64,000 nucleotides of DNA, taken from NCBI RefSeq assembly GCF_000303155.1, contig NC_018719.1:1550001-1614000 (forward strand). The letters are read 5' to 3'. Each line of letters opens with the position of its first letter. The first letter of the stretch is position 1. Shown one piece after another: positions 8,570 through 17,872 of this stretch. This DNA comes from Candidatus Nitrososphaera gargensis Ga9.2 (lineage in GTDB: Archaea; Thermoproteota; Nitrososphaeria; Nitrososphaerales; Nitrososphaeraceae). Below the pieces are notes generated by a model. The model was not told where the DNA came from and did no database searches. It was given only the letters and a program-made list of their open reading frames with translations. The translations under genes and the position numbers were made by a program.

Positions 8570-10174
8570 CTATGCTGTCCGAACGTTATTGCGATGGTAG
8601 TATGATTGGATAGCTTCAGACACATCAGAGTACGATAACCTGTCCTCTTCTACAAGACTTGCAAGCAGGACGCGCCTCTCTTCCAGCTGAGCCACCAGTT
8701 CGTCGTCTGTCCAGCCCCTGAGCTTTGCAATTTCCTTTAACCTGTAACTTGTTTCTACCAGATGTTTCGCGGCATTGTCTCCATCGGGAACGAACCTGTC
8801 TGTCCTTGGATTCCACGCAAACACCTGTTTCAATTCCACAAGGTTCTCCCTCGGAATGACCTCAGTAGAAGATATTGTTCTTCTGATGACCTTTCCTCCC
8901 TGCCTGTCTTTGACCCTGTTTAGCATGAGAAAGTTCCAGACCAGCATCCTGCCTCCAAGGCTTACGTCCATGGGAGGAGAGCTCATCCTGACAAGAGCTG
9001 CCTCAGGGCTTTCTGCATGCATTGTGCACAGCGCAGAGTGTCCTATCGCTGCCGCCTGTATCAGCGCCCTGATCTCTGCGCCCCTTACTTCTCCAAGGAT
9101 GACGTAATCCGGCCTGTACCTTAGAGAAAGGATCACAAGATCCATCAAGTCGACATCAAACCTAGACTCTGTAATAGAATAGGTCCTCCTAGTCTTGAAC
9201 CGCTGCCAGTGGGTATGCGGCAATCGCAGCTCAGGAGTATCTTCTATCGTGGCAATCTTTGAAGAAGGATTTATCATTGTCGACAGCGAGTTGAGTGTCG
9301 TGGTCTTGCCAGAACCCATCGTACCTAAAATCATAACAAATCCCTTTGATTCAACAAGAAGCCAATAGTATGCTGCCATCAGAGCAGACATTGTGTTTGA
9401 TTTTATGAGATGGGCAATGCTCAGCGGTTCTTTGGGGAATTTTCTGATGTCAAACGAGCTTCCTGGCAGCGTGACCTCGCCGGCAAAAGTCACTGCAACC
9501 CTGTGGCCATCAGAAGTCATCGAGTCGGCAAAAGGTACGGCTACGGTGACGCTCTTGCCTGTTTTCTGAGCCAACCTCTGGACATATTTACGAAGGCTAT
9601 CTTCGCTAGCAAACCTGACATTGGTGTCTATCCAGTCGTATTCTGTGAAGCGCCGGTGCATTACTGCAACAGGCTTGTCATAGCCTTCTGATGATATCTC
9701 CTCTACGTCGTTATCCTTCATCAGTATGTCTATTGGTCCGTATCCGATGGCATCTCTTGCGATAAAGTATCTGTACTTTTGATACGCCTTTTCTAAATGC
9801 TGAACCAGTCCTAGATTTTCTGCAACTTCCCATATGTAGCCCTCTATGTACTGCAGCGGGTCTTCGGCCTTGGCAATAGGCTTTAGCGAGAAGTACAGGC
9901 CTTCCATTATGAGCGAGTAAACCCTCTGCTCTTCTTCGTCCAAAGTGGGTTCAGTGACTATGTATCTTGCTTTGCCACCCCCATCGTTCTTATCCAAAAC
10001 GACATAAACCGCCGCCTGCTCTACTGCATACCTGTCAAGTATCTCTCCGCTTACGACAGCTACCAGCGGCTCTGCTCTGAACTTTGGACTTTGATTTAGC
10101 GGCTTGGGGGCCCTAGCCATAAAAACGAATACTTGAGGCAGGGATCTTGGAATTATTCTTGGCATGTTCATCAA
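8570..10174 (-). CDS. TadA/GspE-type pilus assembly (secretion) ATPase
   Basis: A 534-residue ATPase of the archaeal type II/IV secretion superfamily. Walker A is GTMGSGKT at residues 284-291. The Asp box is IATIEDTPELRL at about 307-318, the Walker B-like segment is VILGEVRG at 358-365 and the His box is CTMHAES at 383-389. It powers assembly of archaeal type IV pili with the TadC-like partner encoded next. Internal ATGs at codons 2 and 4 are possible starts. An insertion sequence ends 72 bp upstream of the start and separates this gene from the pilin genes, so it must use its own or an IS-borne promoter. Confidence 0.92.
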   Translation of the reverse strand: MMNMPRIIPRSLPQVFVFMARAPKPLNQSPKFRAEPLVAVVSGEILDRYAVEQAAVYVVLDKNDGGGKARYIVTEPTLDEEEQRVYSLIMEGLYFSLKPIAKAEDPLQYIEGYIWEVAENLGLVQHLEKAYQKYRYFIARDAIGYGPIDILMKDNDVEEISSEGYDKPVAVMHRRFTEYDWIDTNVRFASEDSLRKYVQRLAQKTGKSVTVAVPFADSMTSDGHRVAVTFAGEVTLPGSSFDIRKFPKEPLSIAHLIKSNTMSALMAAYYWLLVESKGFVMILGTMGSGKTTTLNSLSTMINPSSKIATIEDTPELRLPHTHWQRFKTRRTYSITESRFDVDLMDLVILSLRYRPDYVILGEVRGAEIRALIQAAAIGHSALCTMHAESPEAALVRMSSPPMDVSLGGRMLVWNFLMLNRVKDRQGGKVIRRTISSTEVIPRENLVELKQVFAWNPRTDRFVPDGDNAAKHLVETSYRLKEIAKLRGWTDDELVAQLEERRVLLASLVEEDRLSYSDVSEAIQSYYHRNNVRTA

Positions 10175-10246
10175 TCATGATGTGGCCTGAAATTAAAAAG
10201 AGGAAAAATTGGGGTCGGGGTCGGCGGCGGAACTACGTCATCTACA

Positions 10247-10268
10247 CATTATCAGTACTTGGCAATAA
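10247..10268 (+). repeat. Left terminal inverted repeat of the IS
   Basis: It begins CATTATCAGTACTTGGCAAT and pairs with the reverse complement of 11566-11587, with three mismatches. Confidence 0.75.
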
Positions 10269-10350
10269 CGAGTTTGTGAGCAGCTTTTTAGTCGATTGTT
10301 GAAGGGCGTCCCTGGCAACAGCTAAAGCTGCCACCAGAGACGCATGGTTT

Positions 10351-11568
10351 GTGAGAACCCTGCCAATCCAGTGCGGTACATTTACCCAAGAACCTACCGA
10401 CAAACATTTTTTGACACATGAGAGAGTACTTGGTAATGCAGTAAACGTACTGCTGCCAGTCTTCAGGCCAGCCGATTTCAGAAAAAGGCGGTATTCAGTA
10501 GTCGATATAGCAAATTCTGTGGTCTATGCCTGTACCGGTGGGACATCCATAACACAAGCCTGCTGTACTCTGGCCAGCACCCCGTCCAGGAGGGATGTCC
10601 AGTACCACGTGTCCAAGATTGACATTTCGTGGATTCAGTCGGCCGCCAACAGGCTGCTGCAGAAAAGGGTGGCGGAGACCCTGCACAATCGAGCTGTCGA
10701 CATAGCCATCGACATGACAGACGTTCCCTACCACGGCGAGCCTGAGAATGAGGGGGATGTCAGACGCGGCAGGGCCAGGAGCGGCACGACCCACTTTTTC
10801 ACGTACGCCAGCGCCTACGTGATGCTCCATGGAAGGAGGTTCACCTTGGCCACCAGGTACATCCGGGAGGGGGAAGCACTGGTTGGAGTAGTCAGGTACC
10901 TGCTTGCAGAGGTACAGAAGGCGAGCATCGTGATAAAATGCCTGTTCCTTGACAAGGGGTTCTTTACAGCAGCTGTAATGAGCTACCTCAATTCCATGCG
11001 TATCCCGTACATCATAGCCGCTTTTCCAAGAGGCAGGAAAGGCGGCACGTTATCCAGACTGACCCGGAAAAGAAGGGATAGTTTCGTCGTACCGGACTGC
11101 GAAATGACAGATTCTGCCACCGGCGAGAAATGCACATTCAGGCTGTATGCCGTTGCCAAATACCGGAAGAAAAGGTACAGGAAGAAACGCGGCGTCCAGT
11201 ACATGTACTATGCCGCAGGCCTTGTCAATATCCCGGTAGGGCGGATGTTTGACGAGTACCGGAGGAGATTTGGCATAGAATCGTCATACAGGGCGATGGG
11301 AAAGAGCAGGGCCAGGACGTCATCCAGGAGTCCAGCACTGCGCTTCCTCTATGTTCTGGCATCGCTTGTTATACAGAATGAGTGGGTGTACATCAAGTGG
11401 CAGTACCTCAGCAAGGCGACGCGCGGAAGGTACGGGAGAAGATACGATGCAGAATTTACGTACTTTCATATGCTGCTTTTTCTGCGGCTGGGACTGGAGC
11501 AGAAATACGGCGCGGTGTACTCGGTACAGATCAAAAACAGCAGGTCAGTTATAATTGATGGTGGCTAA
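10351..11568 (+). CDS. DDE transposase, IS4/ISH3-like
   Basis: A 405-residue transposase. The probable catalytic acids are in AIDMTDVPYHG (about residue 120), CLFLDKGFF (about 200) and the Y-R-E-like EYRRRFGIESSYR signature (about 310), in which RRRFGIE provides the glutamate. A strongly basic stretch (KYRKKRYRKKRG) lies at about residue 275. The length is normal for IS4-superfamily enzymes and the frame is intact, so the copy may be active. The exact family needs a database comparison; ISH3-like is my best guess from the DxTxxxYHG start and the C-terminal pattern. Confidence 0.85.
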   Translation: MRTLPIQCGTFTQEPTDKHFLTHERVLGNAVNVLLPVFRPADFRKRRYSVVDIANSVVYACTGGTSITQACCTLASTPSRRDVQYHVSKIDISWIQSAANRLLQKRVAETLHNRAVDIAIDMTDVPYHGEPENEGDVRRGRARSGTTHFFTYASAYVMLHGRRFTLATRYIREGEALVGVVRYLLAEVQKASIVIKCLFLDKGFFTAAVMSYLNSMRIPYIIAAFPRGRKGGTLSRLTRKRRDSFVVPDCEMTDSATGEKCTFRLYAVAKYRKKRYRKKRGVQYMYYAAGLVNIPVGRMFDEYRRRFGIESSYRAMGKSRARTSSRSPALRFLYVLASLVIQNEWVYIKWQYLSKATRGRYGRRYDAEFTYFHMLLFLRLGLEQKYGAVYSVQIKNSRSVIIDGG

Positions 11569-11587
11569 TTGCCAGGTACTGATTATG
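11566..11587 (-). repeat. Right terminal inverted repeat of the IS
   Basis: Read on the minus strand it begins CATAATCAGTACCTGGCAAT. The TAA stop codon of the 1710-residue pilin gene (11583-11585) lies inside it. Confidence 0.75.
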
Positions 11588-14500
11588 GATTTGTCGATGT
11601 AAAGTAAAGCGTGGCGACCATGTTGTTTGTGGTCCACCCATACCCATTGCCAAACCTCAAGTCAAAGTTGGAGCCTCTTGTCCACTGATAGGTCGATACA
11701 AGCAAGTCTCCCACTATCACCTGCTTTGGAGTAAATACCCTGGCCGCTCCAACCACTCCATTGTACGATTTTGTATTTGTCCAGTCAACAGACGGGCTTG
11801 TGTCTCCCTTGTTGTTGTAGGTGTCTCTGTATCTGAAGTAAAGCCCCTGGTCTGAATCCGAGGTTATGCCTTTCACATTCAAGTAACCGGAATAGCTTAT
11901 CGCCAGTTTGTCTATCGCATACGAGTGGGTTGCAGGTGTCAGCTTTGAGTTCCACTTTGTTGTAAAGGCCTTGGTATACCCCCATGCGGCATAATCATGG
12001 GCGCCATAGTGTGCTCCCTTGTTGTCTGTCCTCACATCCATACTCCACTCCCACCCAAGAAGCCAATTGCTGGCAGACTTTGCATATGGCAGGGATACTG
12101 ACCTCAGGACAGGGTTTCCAAGAGAGTCGGTCTTCGAGGGGTCAGCCACTTCTGCAGTGTATGTATTTGGATTCAAAGTGTACTGCTGCCACGTGATTGG
12201 ATAGTAGGCTATCAGTGTTGAAGGTCCGTTTACATTGATCGTCCTAGGATTTGACGTTGAGAGGTTGTCCCACCACTTGAACACAAAGCCTCTAACATCA
12301 ACGCTGGTTATCGACTTTGTCACGGATGTATCGACAAGGCTTATGTCATAGGTGCCAGCAGGAAGCGCAAAGGATGCCACGCCATTGGAATCTGTCTGGA
12401 CCGTGGCGGTTCCTATCTTTACCTTCAGGCCGGATAACGGTGACGTTGAAAGACTTCCATAGGTTGCCAGAGTTTTCACGCTGACGGTGTATACCTTCTG
12501 GAAGCTTGCTGTTTCTGTTATTGGTGCGTTAATCGTTATCGTGACAGGGTTGCCTGTTCCCGAATACGAGCCTGAACCAGAACCTGACCATGTATCGAAC
12601 TTGTAGCCTGACGATGCCGATGCTGAAATCGTCACCTGTTTACCAGAGTCGTACCAGTCACTGGAAGGCGATACGGTACCAGCTGATGAAGAAGGCGATA
12701 CCTGCATCGTCAGGTAATGCTGCTTCTTCTCCATGGCAGTAAAAGTCACTGCAGAGTTGACCGTCACAGTCCTTGGATTTGCTGTTACTCCTCCGCCATC
12801 GCTCCATTTTTCAAACAAATATCTTGTGCCTGACGACTGGAGATAAGAAGAGGGAACTGCTATGGTGTGGGTTCCTTGTGAGACCTGTACTGTTACCTGA
12901 CCACTTGTATCGGTCGTGTATGAGGAGGAGTCTATCGTAACAGTGATTCCCTTCACCGGCGCGTTGAACTGATCCTTGACACCTACTGTAAGTTGATAAG
13001 TTGTCTGCTTGGGTATTGTAAGCGTCAGAGTCGTAGTCCTTGTTTTGCCATCGGCACCTGCACCATTGATCGTTACTGTGAATGTTCCAGTAGCGGCTGA
13101 CTGGGACACGGAGAGTGTTAGCGTACTTGAAAAAGTCGGCTTGCCGCTTGACGGGATGAATGCATAGGTAACGCCGGAAGGCAGACCTGTGGCCGACAGC
13201 GATACTATGTTGCTATATCCATTCAGTGCATCTATCTTGATTGTGGTTGAACCAGTGGAACCTTGCTGTACTGTGAGAGTGCCAGGAGTCGCAGATAGCG
13301 TAAAATCTGCTGTATTGACTATTGTCAGGGTTAACGTTGTGGATTTTGCAAGGGCACCTGCAGTTCCGGTTATTGTCAGGGTATAGGTGCCGGCATTAGC
13401 TGCGGAAGACACGCTTATGCTCATGGTACTTTTGAATGTGGGATTTCCAGTCGATGGATTGAAAGAGACAGCAACGCCGGAAGGCTGTCCTGTCGACGAC
13501 AGCACGACGGCCTGCGCAGAGGATCCCGCGAGTAGGTCTACAGAGACTGTAGTCTGCGCAGACGAACCTTTGGCAATCGACAAGCTTGAGGGACTGATGG
13601 ACATGGCATAGTTGAATGGCTGTTGCGTTGTCTGCGAGCTTATCGTCAGCTGATATGTTGCTGTCCTTGAGACGCCTCCGCCACTTCCTGCAACAGTTAT
13701 TTGGTATATGCCAGTAGCAGCGTTGCTTGGAATGCTGATTGTCAGGGTACTGGCAAATGTTGGATTTCCTGAAGCAGGACCGAAAGTAAAGGTCATTCCA
13801 AGCGGTCCTCCACTTGCAGAGAGGCTCACTGTAGATGATGTACCACTCAGCAAGGTTGTTGTCACCGTAGTCTGAGAGGTTCCTCCCTGCTGCACCGTCC
13901 CGGAAGACGGATTCAGCGACAGCGAGAAGTCAAACTGAGGCGCTATCGTAAGCGTTATAGTGGTGGTTCTGATCTTGCCGTCAACCACACCTGTTCCTGT
14001 GACAGAAAGCGTGTATGTCCCGGCGTTCGCTGTGCCGGCATTTATCGTCAGTGTACTGGTAAATGGAGCATTTGACGACCATGGGAGGAAGGAGTAGGAT
14101 GCCCCTACAGGAAGACCTGACAGGCTCAGGCTCACCCCCGAGGAATAGCCGTTTATCGAGTTTACGGTGACAGTCGATGAACCTGAAGAACCTTTTGCAA
14201 TGCTTAAAGAGGAGGGGTTTGCAGAGACCACAAAATCGCTGCCTGATTGACCCTGTGCAAATACCGCAGCCAGCGCATGATCCTTGTTCATTGTGACTGA
14301 GGCAGGGTTCTGGGACCCGATGCTTACTCCGTCAAGAGTCCAGTACGATAATTTCCATCCTGCGTTGGGCAGGGCAGTTACCTGCACGCTTTCATCTTCG
14401 AGGTAGGAGTACGTGCCGGGAGCTGGGCTCGTAGTGCCTCCACAGGTTGCAGCTGACGCCGAACTTTCCAGCTTTATATTGTCATACCAGTTCTTCTGGT

Positions 14501-16715
14501 TCCAGTTTGCGCTCCACCCGTCTCCCAGAAACAGGACAATCCTGATCTTGTTGTTGATATTGCTCCCTGACGATGAGGATAGCACGCTGCAGGTAATGTC
14601 TTTGCTGTAGGATTTCCAGCCGGTGTCCTGTGTTCCCCCGGCTACGAGCGTTTCTTCGTAAAGTATCTGGTCTGTGTCGGCGTTGTAGATGCGGACGAAG
14701 GCGTTGGTTACCGTGCTGCCAGCATAATCTGATGCAGCCCTGTAATTGAAAGATAGCGTCAGGGTCCCTGCCTTTGACCACGAAGAAAGGTCAACCACCT
14801 TCTGCATCCCGTGTACTGTGGCAAACGCGTCTCCACTGATCTTTGCCGAGGGGGCCGGACTGCCAGTTCCGGTGTCTCGGGTCAGCGAATAGCCGCTGTC
14901 TCCCCAGTATGACCATCCATCAAGACCTGTGCCAAAAGTGTCTGAGATGAAAGTGGTTGGCGCGACAGACGGTCCGGCTGTCTGGACTGATATTGTCAGC
15001 TGGTATTTTGCCTGCACTTTCAGCGTAAAGGTTGTTGAATGGGTTTTCCCGTCCTCTCCCTGCGCCTGCACTGTTACAGGGTACGAGCCTGGCGCCGCAG
15101 ACGTTGATGCAGATATGGACATTGTGCTTGTGAACGCAGGGACACCACTCTGTGGACTGAAAGAGGCAGATACGCCGGATGGAATTCCAGATGCTGACAG
15201 GCTCACGATCTTGTTGTAGCCGTTGATAGGAGAGATTGTAACAGTGTTAGAACCGCTTCCGCCTTGCTGGACATCTACGTTACTCGAATCCAGCACCAGC
15301 GAAAAGTCAAACGATGTCTCTTGGATGGCAAGCGTCAGCTGGGCGGATTTTGTCTTGCCGTCGATACTTCCAGTACCTGTCACTATGAGGTTGTATGTTC
15401 CCGGGTTTGCCGTGCCTGCGTTGATGTCAAGGACGCTTGTAAATGATGGATTTCCAGAAGGCTTGCTAAAAGTTGCAGTAGCACCGCTTGGCAGTCCTGA
15501 TAACGACAGGCTGACCTGCCCGGGGTATCCGTTCAGAGATGTTACAGACACTAACGAGGAGCCTGAACCTCCGCTCTGCAGATTCAATGATGACGGGTTG
15601 ACTGATAAATCAAAGTCTGGCTGAGCGGTTATTTGCAGTGTAAAAGTATCTGAATGGACCTTGCCTGTGTCGTCGCTTCCTTTCACCGTGATTACGTAGG
15701 TTCCAGCCGGCGTGTTTGCTGCTGAACCCATAGTCAGTGTACTTGTGAACAGCGGTTTTGCACCGAGAGGGTTGTAGCTGTAGGTAACCCCTGCAGGAAA
15801 ACCTGATGTTTCCAGCGTTACTGTCTTGTCATAGCCGTTTACCGGCGACACAGTAACCGAATTTGTTGCAGCAGAAGAACCCCGTTGCAAAGTTACAGTC
15901 TTTGATGACACTGACAGTGTGAAATCTTGGTTGGATGCGGCATTGACCTGCAGAGTCAGGGTGGCAGAATGCACCCCGCCATTCTTGTCATCACCTGTAA
16001 TTGTGATGGTGTAAACTCCTGTAGGCGTGGCCGAGCCTACCTGCACTGTCAAAGTGCTTGTGTACGGGAGATTTCCACTTGACGGCTTGATCAGGTAACT
16101 TGTACCGTGAGGAAGACCAGATGCAGACAGAAACACGGCGTCTGAGAAGTCATTTAAGGGACTCACAGTTATCGACGCGGTACCTGTCTTGCCTTGTTCT
16201 ACTATCAGCGAATCCGGTGCAACGGCTATTGCAAAATCTGGAAGAGGTTTGTTCTGCAGTGGTTCAGAATCTACCCAGAAGATATTTCCCAAAGATGTAA
16301 GGAGACCCATCTTGCCGCTGCCAAGGCCTCCTCCTGTAGTACTGTCAGGTATCGTGTAATCCAGTTTCTGTGCAGAGGGTAAAGCCAGATTGAGAGGTTT
16401 CAGACTGAGGTTCCCTGTTGAATCATCTGCCGACACCAGCCCAATTATTCTGGATGTTGCAGGACCATCGTTTGCTATCTGTAATTTTGCTTCTTCCAGC
16501 TGTACTGCAGTTATCTGCTCCTTTCCCTTGTTGCCAACTAATTCTGTGGTCTTCTTTACAGCGGTGTTGTAGTTGTCCTGGGCCATGAATATGAAAGATG
16601 TGGTGCCTATAGCTGCCACTGCAACAAGCACAAAGATTATCGTGCCTAGGACTGGCGAGATCCCTTTGTTTCGTCGAGAATGATTGTTATTGCGTTTATT
16701 ATTATCATTTGTCAT
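11583..16715 (-). CDS. Giant archaeal prepilin-like surface protein with eight Ig-like repeats
   Basis: A 1710-residue protein. The N-terminus (RRNKGISPVLGTIIFVLVAV) is a class III/prepilin-type signal with an ISPVLGT core, so it can be processed by archaeal prepilin peptidase and built into or attached to a pilus. Eight roughly 95-residue beta-sandwich repeats follow, each opening like DFTLSVSSKTVTLQRGSS and ending in AGTYTLTVTG-type strands. There are four repeats, then a jelly-roll/carbohydrate-binding-like domain (about residues 590-720) and an InlB-B-like repeat, then four more. The C-terminal region has further B-repeat modules (YKFDTWSGSGSGS). This looks like a tip adhesin. The stop codon lies in the IS repeat; across the IS the frame would reach a TAG within two codons, so little seems lost. 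Confidence 0.88.
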   Translation of the reverse strand: MTNDNNKRNNNHSRRNKGISPVLGTIIFVLVAVAAIGTTSFIFMAQDNYNTAVKKTTELVGNKGKEQITAVQLEEAKLQIANDGPATSRIIGLVSADDSTGNLSLKPLNLALPSAQKLDYTIPDSTTGGGLGSGKMGLLTSLGNIFWVDSEPLQNKPLPDFAIAVAPDSLIVEQGKTGTASITVSPLNDFSDAVFLSASGLPHGTSYLIKPSSGNLPYTSTLTVQVGSATPTGVYTITITGDDKNGGVHSATLTLQVNAASNQDFTLSVSSKTVTLQRGSSAATNSVTVSPVNGYDKTVTLETSGFPAGVTYSYNPLGAKPLFTSTLTMGSAANTPAGTYVITVKGSDDTGKVHSDTFTLQITAQPDFDLSVNPSSLNLQSGGSGSSLVSVTSLNGYPGQVSLSLSGLPSGATATFSKPSGNPSFTSVLDINAGTANPGTYNLIVTGTGSIDGKTKSAQLTLAIQETSFDFSLVLDSSNVDVQQGGSGSNTVTISPINGYNKIVSLSASGIPSGVSASFSPQSGVPAFTSTMSISASTSAAPGSYPVTVQAQGEDGKTHSTTFTLKVQAKYQLTISVQTAGPSVAPTTFISDTFGTGLDGWSYWGDSGYSLTRDTGTGSPAPSAKISGDAFATVHGMQKVVDLSSWSKAGTLTLSFNYRAASDYAGSTVTNAFVRIYNADTDQILYEETLVAGGTQDTGWKSYSKDITCSVLSSSSGSNINNKIRIVLFLGDGWSANWNQKNWYDNIKLESSASAATCGGTTSPAPGTYSYLEDESVQVTALPNAGWKLSYWTLDGVSIGSQNPASVTMNKDHALAAVFAQGQSGSDFVVSANPSSLSIAKGSSGSSTVTVNSINGYSSGVSLSLSGLPVGASYSFLPWSSNAPFTSTLTINAGTANAGTYTLSVTGTGVVDGKIRTTTITLTIAPQFDFSLSLNPSSGTVQQGGTSQTTVTTTLLSGTSSTVSLSASGGPLGMTFTFGPASGNPTFASTLTISIPSNAATGIYQITVAGSGGGVSRTATYQLTISSQTTQQPFNYAMSISPSSLSIAKGSSAQTTVSVDLLAGSSAQAVVLSSTGQPSGVAVSFNPSTGNPTFKSTMSISVSSAANAGTYTLTITGTAGALAKSTTLTLTIVNTADFTLSATPGTLTVQQGSTGSTTIKIDALNGYSNIVSLSATGLPSGVTYAFIPSSGKPTFSSTLTLSVSQSAATGTFTVTINGAGADGKTRTTTLTLTIPKQTTYQLTVGVKDQFNAPVKGITVTIDSSSYTTDTSGQVTVQVSQGTHTIAVPSSYLQSSGTRYLFEKWSDGGGVTANPRTVTVNSAVTFTAMEKKQHYLTMQVSPSSSAGTVSPSSDWYDSGKQVTISASASSGYKFDTWSGSGSGSYSGTGNPVTITINAPITETASFQKVYTVSVKTLATYGSLSTSPLSGLKVKIGTATVQTDSNGVASFALPAGTYDISLVDTSVTKSITSVDVRGFVFKWWDNLSTSNPRTINVNGPSTLIAYYPITWQQYTLNPNTYTAEVADPSKTDSLGNPVLRSVSLPYAKSASNWLLGWEWSMDVRTDNKGAHYGAHDYAAWGYTKAFTTKWNSKLTPATHSYAIDKLAISYSGYLNVKGITSDSDQGLYFRYRDTYNNKGDTSPSVDWTNTKSYNGVVGAARVFTPKQVIVGDLLVSTYQWTRGSNFDLRFGNGYGWTTNNMVATLYFTSTNP

Positions 16716-16718
16716 CGC

Positions 16719-17246
16719 TCAAAGCCCCCATGAATAGACAAGATTGTCATCAGTCACAAGGACTGCCTCGTAACTCTGACCGGAAACTATTGGATTGACA
16801 GCGTATGGAACGTCGATGACAAGGTTGGTTACCGAGCCTACCTTTACCGCGCTAACCTGCTTTCCGTCCAGCGCGAGGAGGTTGAAGCTGTTCTGCGGAA
16901 CACCATCGATGAATACGTATTTTACATTGACATCTGAATAGCCATAGTTGTACAGGCTGATCTTTACCTGAGTACTTGTTCCCTGGACCTTTTCCCAGTG
17001 GTAAACAACGCTGAGAAGCTGGCCTTGCTTTAGCGTTCCTTTCCTTAGCGATTGAACGACAGACTGGGCTTCGTTGCTTGTCTGGTTTAGTGCATAACTG
17101 GCATAAACAGAGAAGGCACCCATGGTGATAACAGCAACCAGTACTGCCCCAAGCACCTCGCTTGAGCCCCTTCTGGACCTTACTCTCTTCCTCGGACCTT
17201 CAGGCGGAGTGTTGCGGTATTGCAGATCACTAGAATCTCCCATCAT
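16719..17246 (-). CDS. Archaeal type IV prepilin (175 aa)
   Basis: An arginine-rich cytoplasmic leader (KRVRSRRGSS) precedes EVLGAVLVAVITMGAFSVYA, a pilin-type hydrophobic helix, at about residues 28-50. A beta-rich pilin head follows, with STQVKISLYNYGYSDVNV in the middle. It ends 3 bp before the giant prepilin gene begins, so the two are probably co-translated. It is likely a minor pilin or a connector for the large surface protein. The family call rests on the N-terminal signal. Confidence 0.82.
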   Translation of the reverse strand: MMGDSSDLQYRNTPPEGPRKRVRSRRGSSEVLGAVLVAVITMGAFSVYASYALNQTSNEAQSVVQSLRKGTLKQGQLLSVVYHWEKVQGTSTQVKISLYNYGYSDVNVKYVFIDGVPQNSFNLLALDGKQVSAVKVGSVTNLVIDVPYAVNPIVSGQSYEAVLVTDDNLVYSWGL

Positions 17247-17322
17247 TCAATTCCCACAAAATCGGCCGGTGAATCTTTAAAAGACGAAAAAATGGGGGTT
17301 GAGAGCCTTCTTTGTTGTAGAC

Positions 17323-17778
17323 TCAACCAGAGCTGGCAAGTACCGACGATGTGTACTGGGCTGTGCTTCCGTCGCTTGCAGTAGCAGTTATTGATACAGG
17401 GTACGTCTTGCCCGGCGTTACAGAGAACCCTGCCGGGTTTGTCTTTGTGTCGCTCAATGACTGTCCTGGCTGCAGGTTGTTCAGCGTGGCAGTCAGCGTT
17501 CCTGTGTCTCCGGTGACTGTGTATGTGACAGAGTTGAGGAATTTGTTGCCCGTGTTCTGCAGCGTGATGCTAAAGACCGTTGCTCCGCTGGTTGTCTTTA
17601 CCATGTTGACGGATTCTATCTCTATCTGTGTTCTGGCTGCTACTGCTCCTGCGGTTGCAAAGAAGACGTTGTAGACGAGCAGTCCTCCAGCCACTGTTAT
17701 GGCTATAAGGACTATTGTTGCCAGTATTGGACTGATTGCTCTCCTGTCTGATTTCAGCTTGCCTAAAAGGTGATTCAC
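17323..17778 (-). CDS. Archaeal type IV pilin, likely major subunit (151 aa)
   Basis: The N-terminus reads KSDRRAISPILATIVLIAIT, the canonical archaeal pilin signal (DUF1628/Pilin_N type), with processing expected near the alanine before ISPI. The head domain is threonine/valine rich (TIVLIAITVAGG then VFSITLQNTGNKFLN) and has no cysteines. It is the first of three pilin genes on this strand and the smallest, as expected for a major subunit. The start is ATG 17778. Confidence 0.88.
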   Translation of the reverse strand: MNHLLGKLKSDRRAISPILATIVLIAITVAGGLLVYNVFFATAGAVAARTQIEIESVNMVKTTSGATVFSITLQNTGNKFLNSVTYTVTGDTGTLTATLNNLQPGQSLSDTKTNPAGFSVTPGKTYPVSITATASDGSTAQYTSSVLASSG

Positions 17779-17872
17779 TTTGGTTTATGCACCAAAAGCA
17801 AGGTTTTCGAGAGTTTAAAAGAGGGAACCTGGACAGAGGCAAGCCGTTTTGGCGGATGGCGAAAGTGAACGG

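Larger units (their letters stand above)
10247..11587 (+). mobile_element. Insertion sequence with DDE transposase and 22-bp terminal inverted repeats
   Basis: A single transposase gene is bounded by imperfect inverted repeats, matching 19 of 22 bp by hand. The left repeat is 10247-10268 (CATTATCAGTACTTGGCAAT...) and the right is 11566-11587. I see no convincing target-site duplication. The element lies between the giant pilin gene and the secretion ATPase gene, so it interrupts what was probably a single minus-strand operon. The right end supplies the stop codon of the giant gene. Confidence 0.8.

Noticed and set aside
10790-11500. Minus-strand frames within the insertion sequence as passenger genes
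   Set aside because: They are antisense to conserved transposase motifs and lack start context.
12200-16100. Regular repeats on both strands within 12-16 kb, which might look like a tandem array or CRISPR
   Set aside because: They are degenerate roughly 290-bp coding repeats of the giant prepilin Ig-like domains; there are no short identical repeats with unique spacers.
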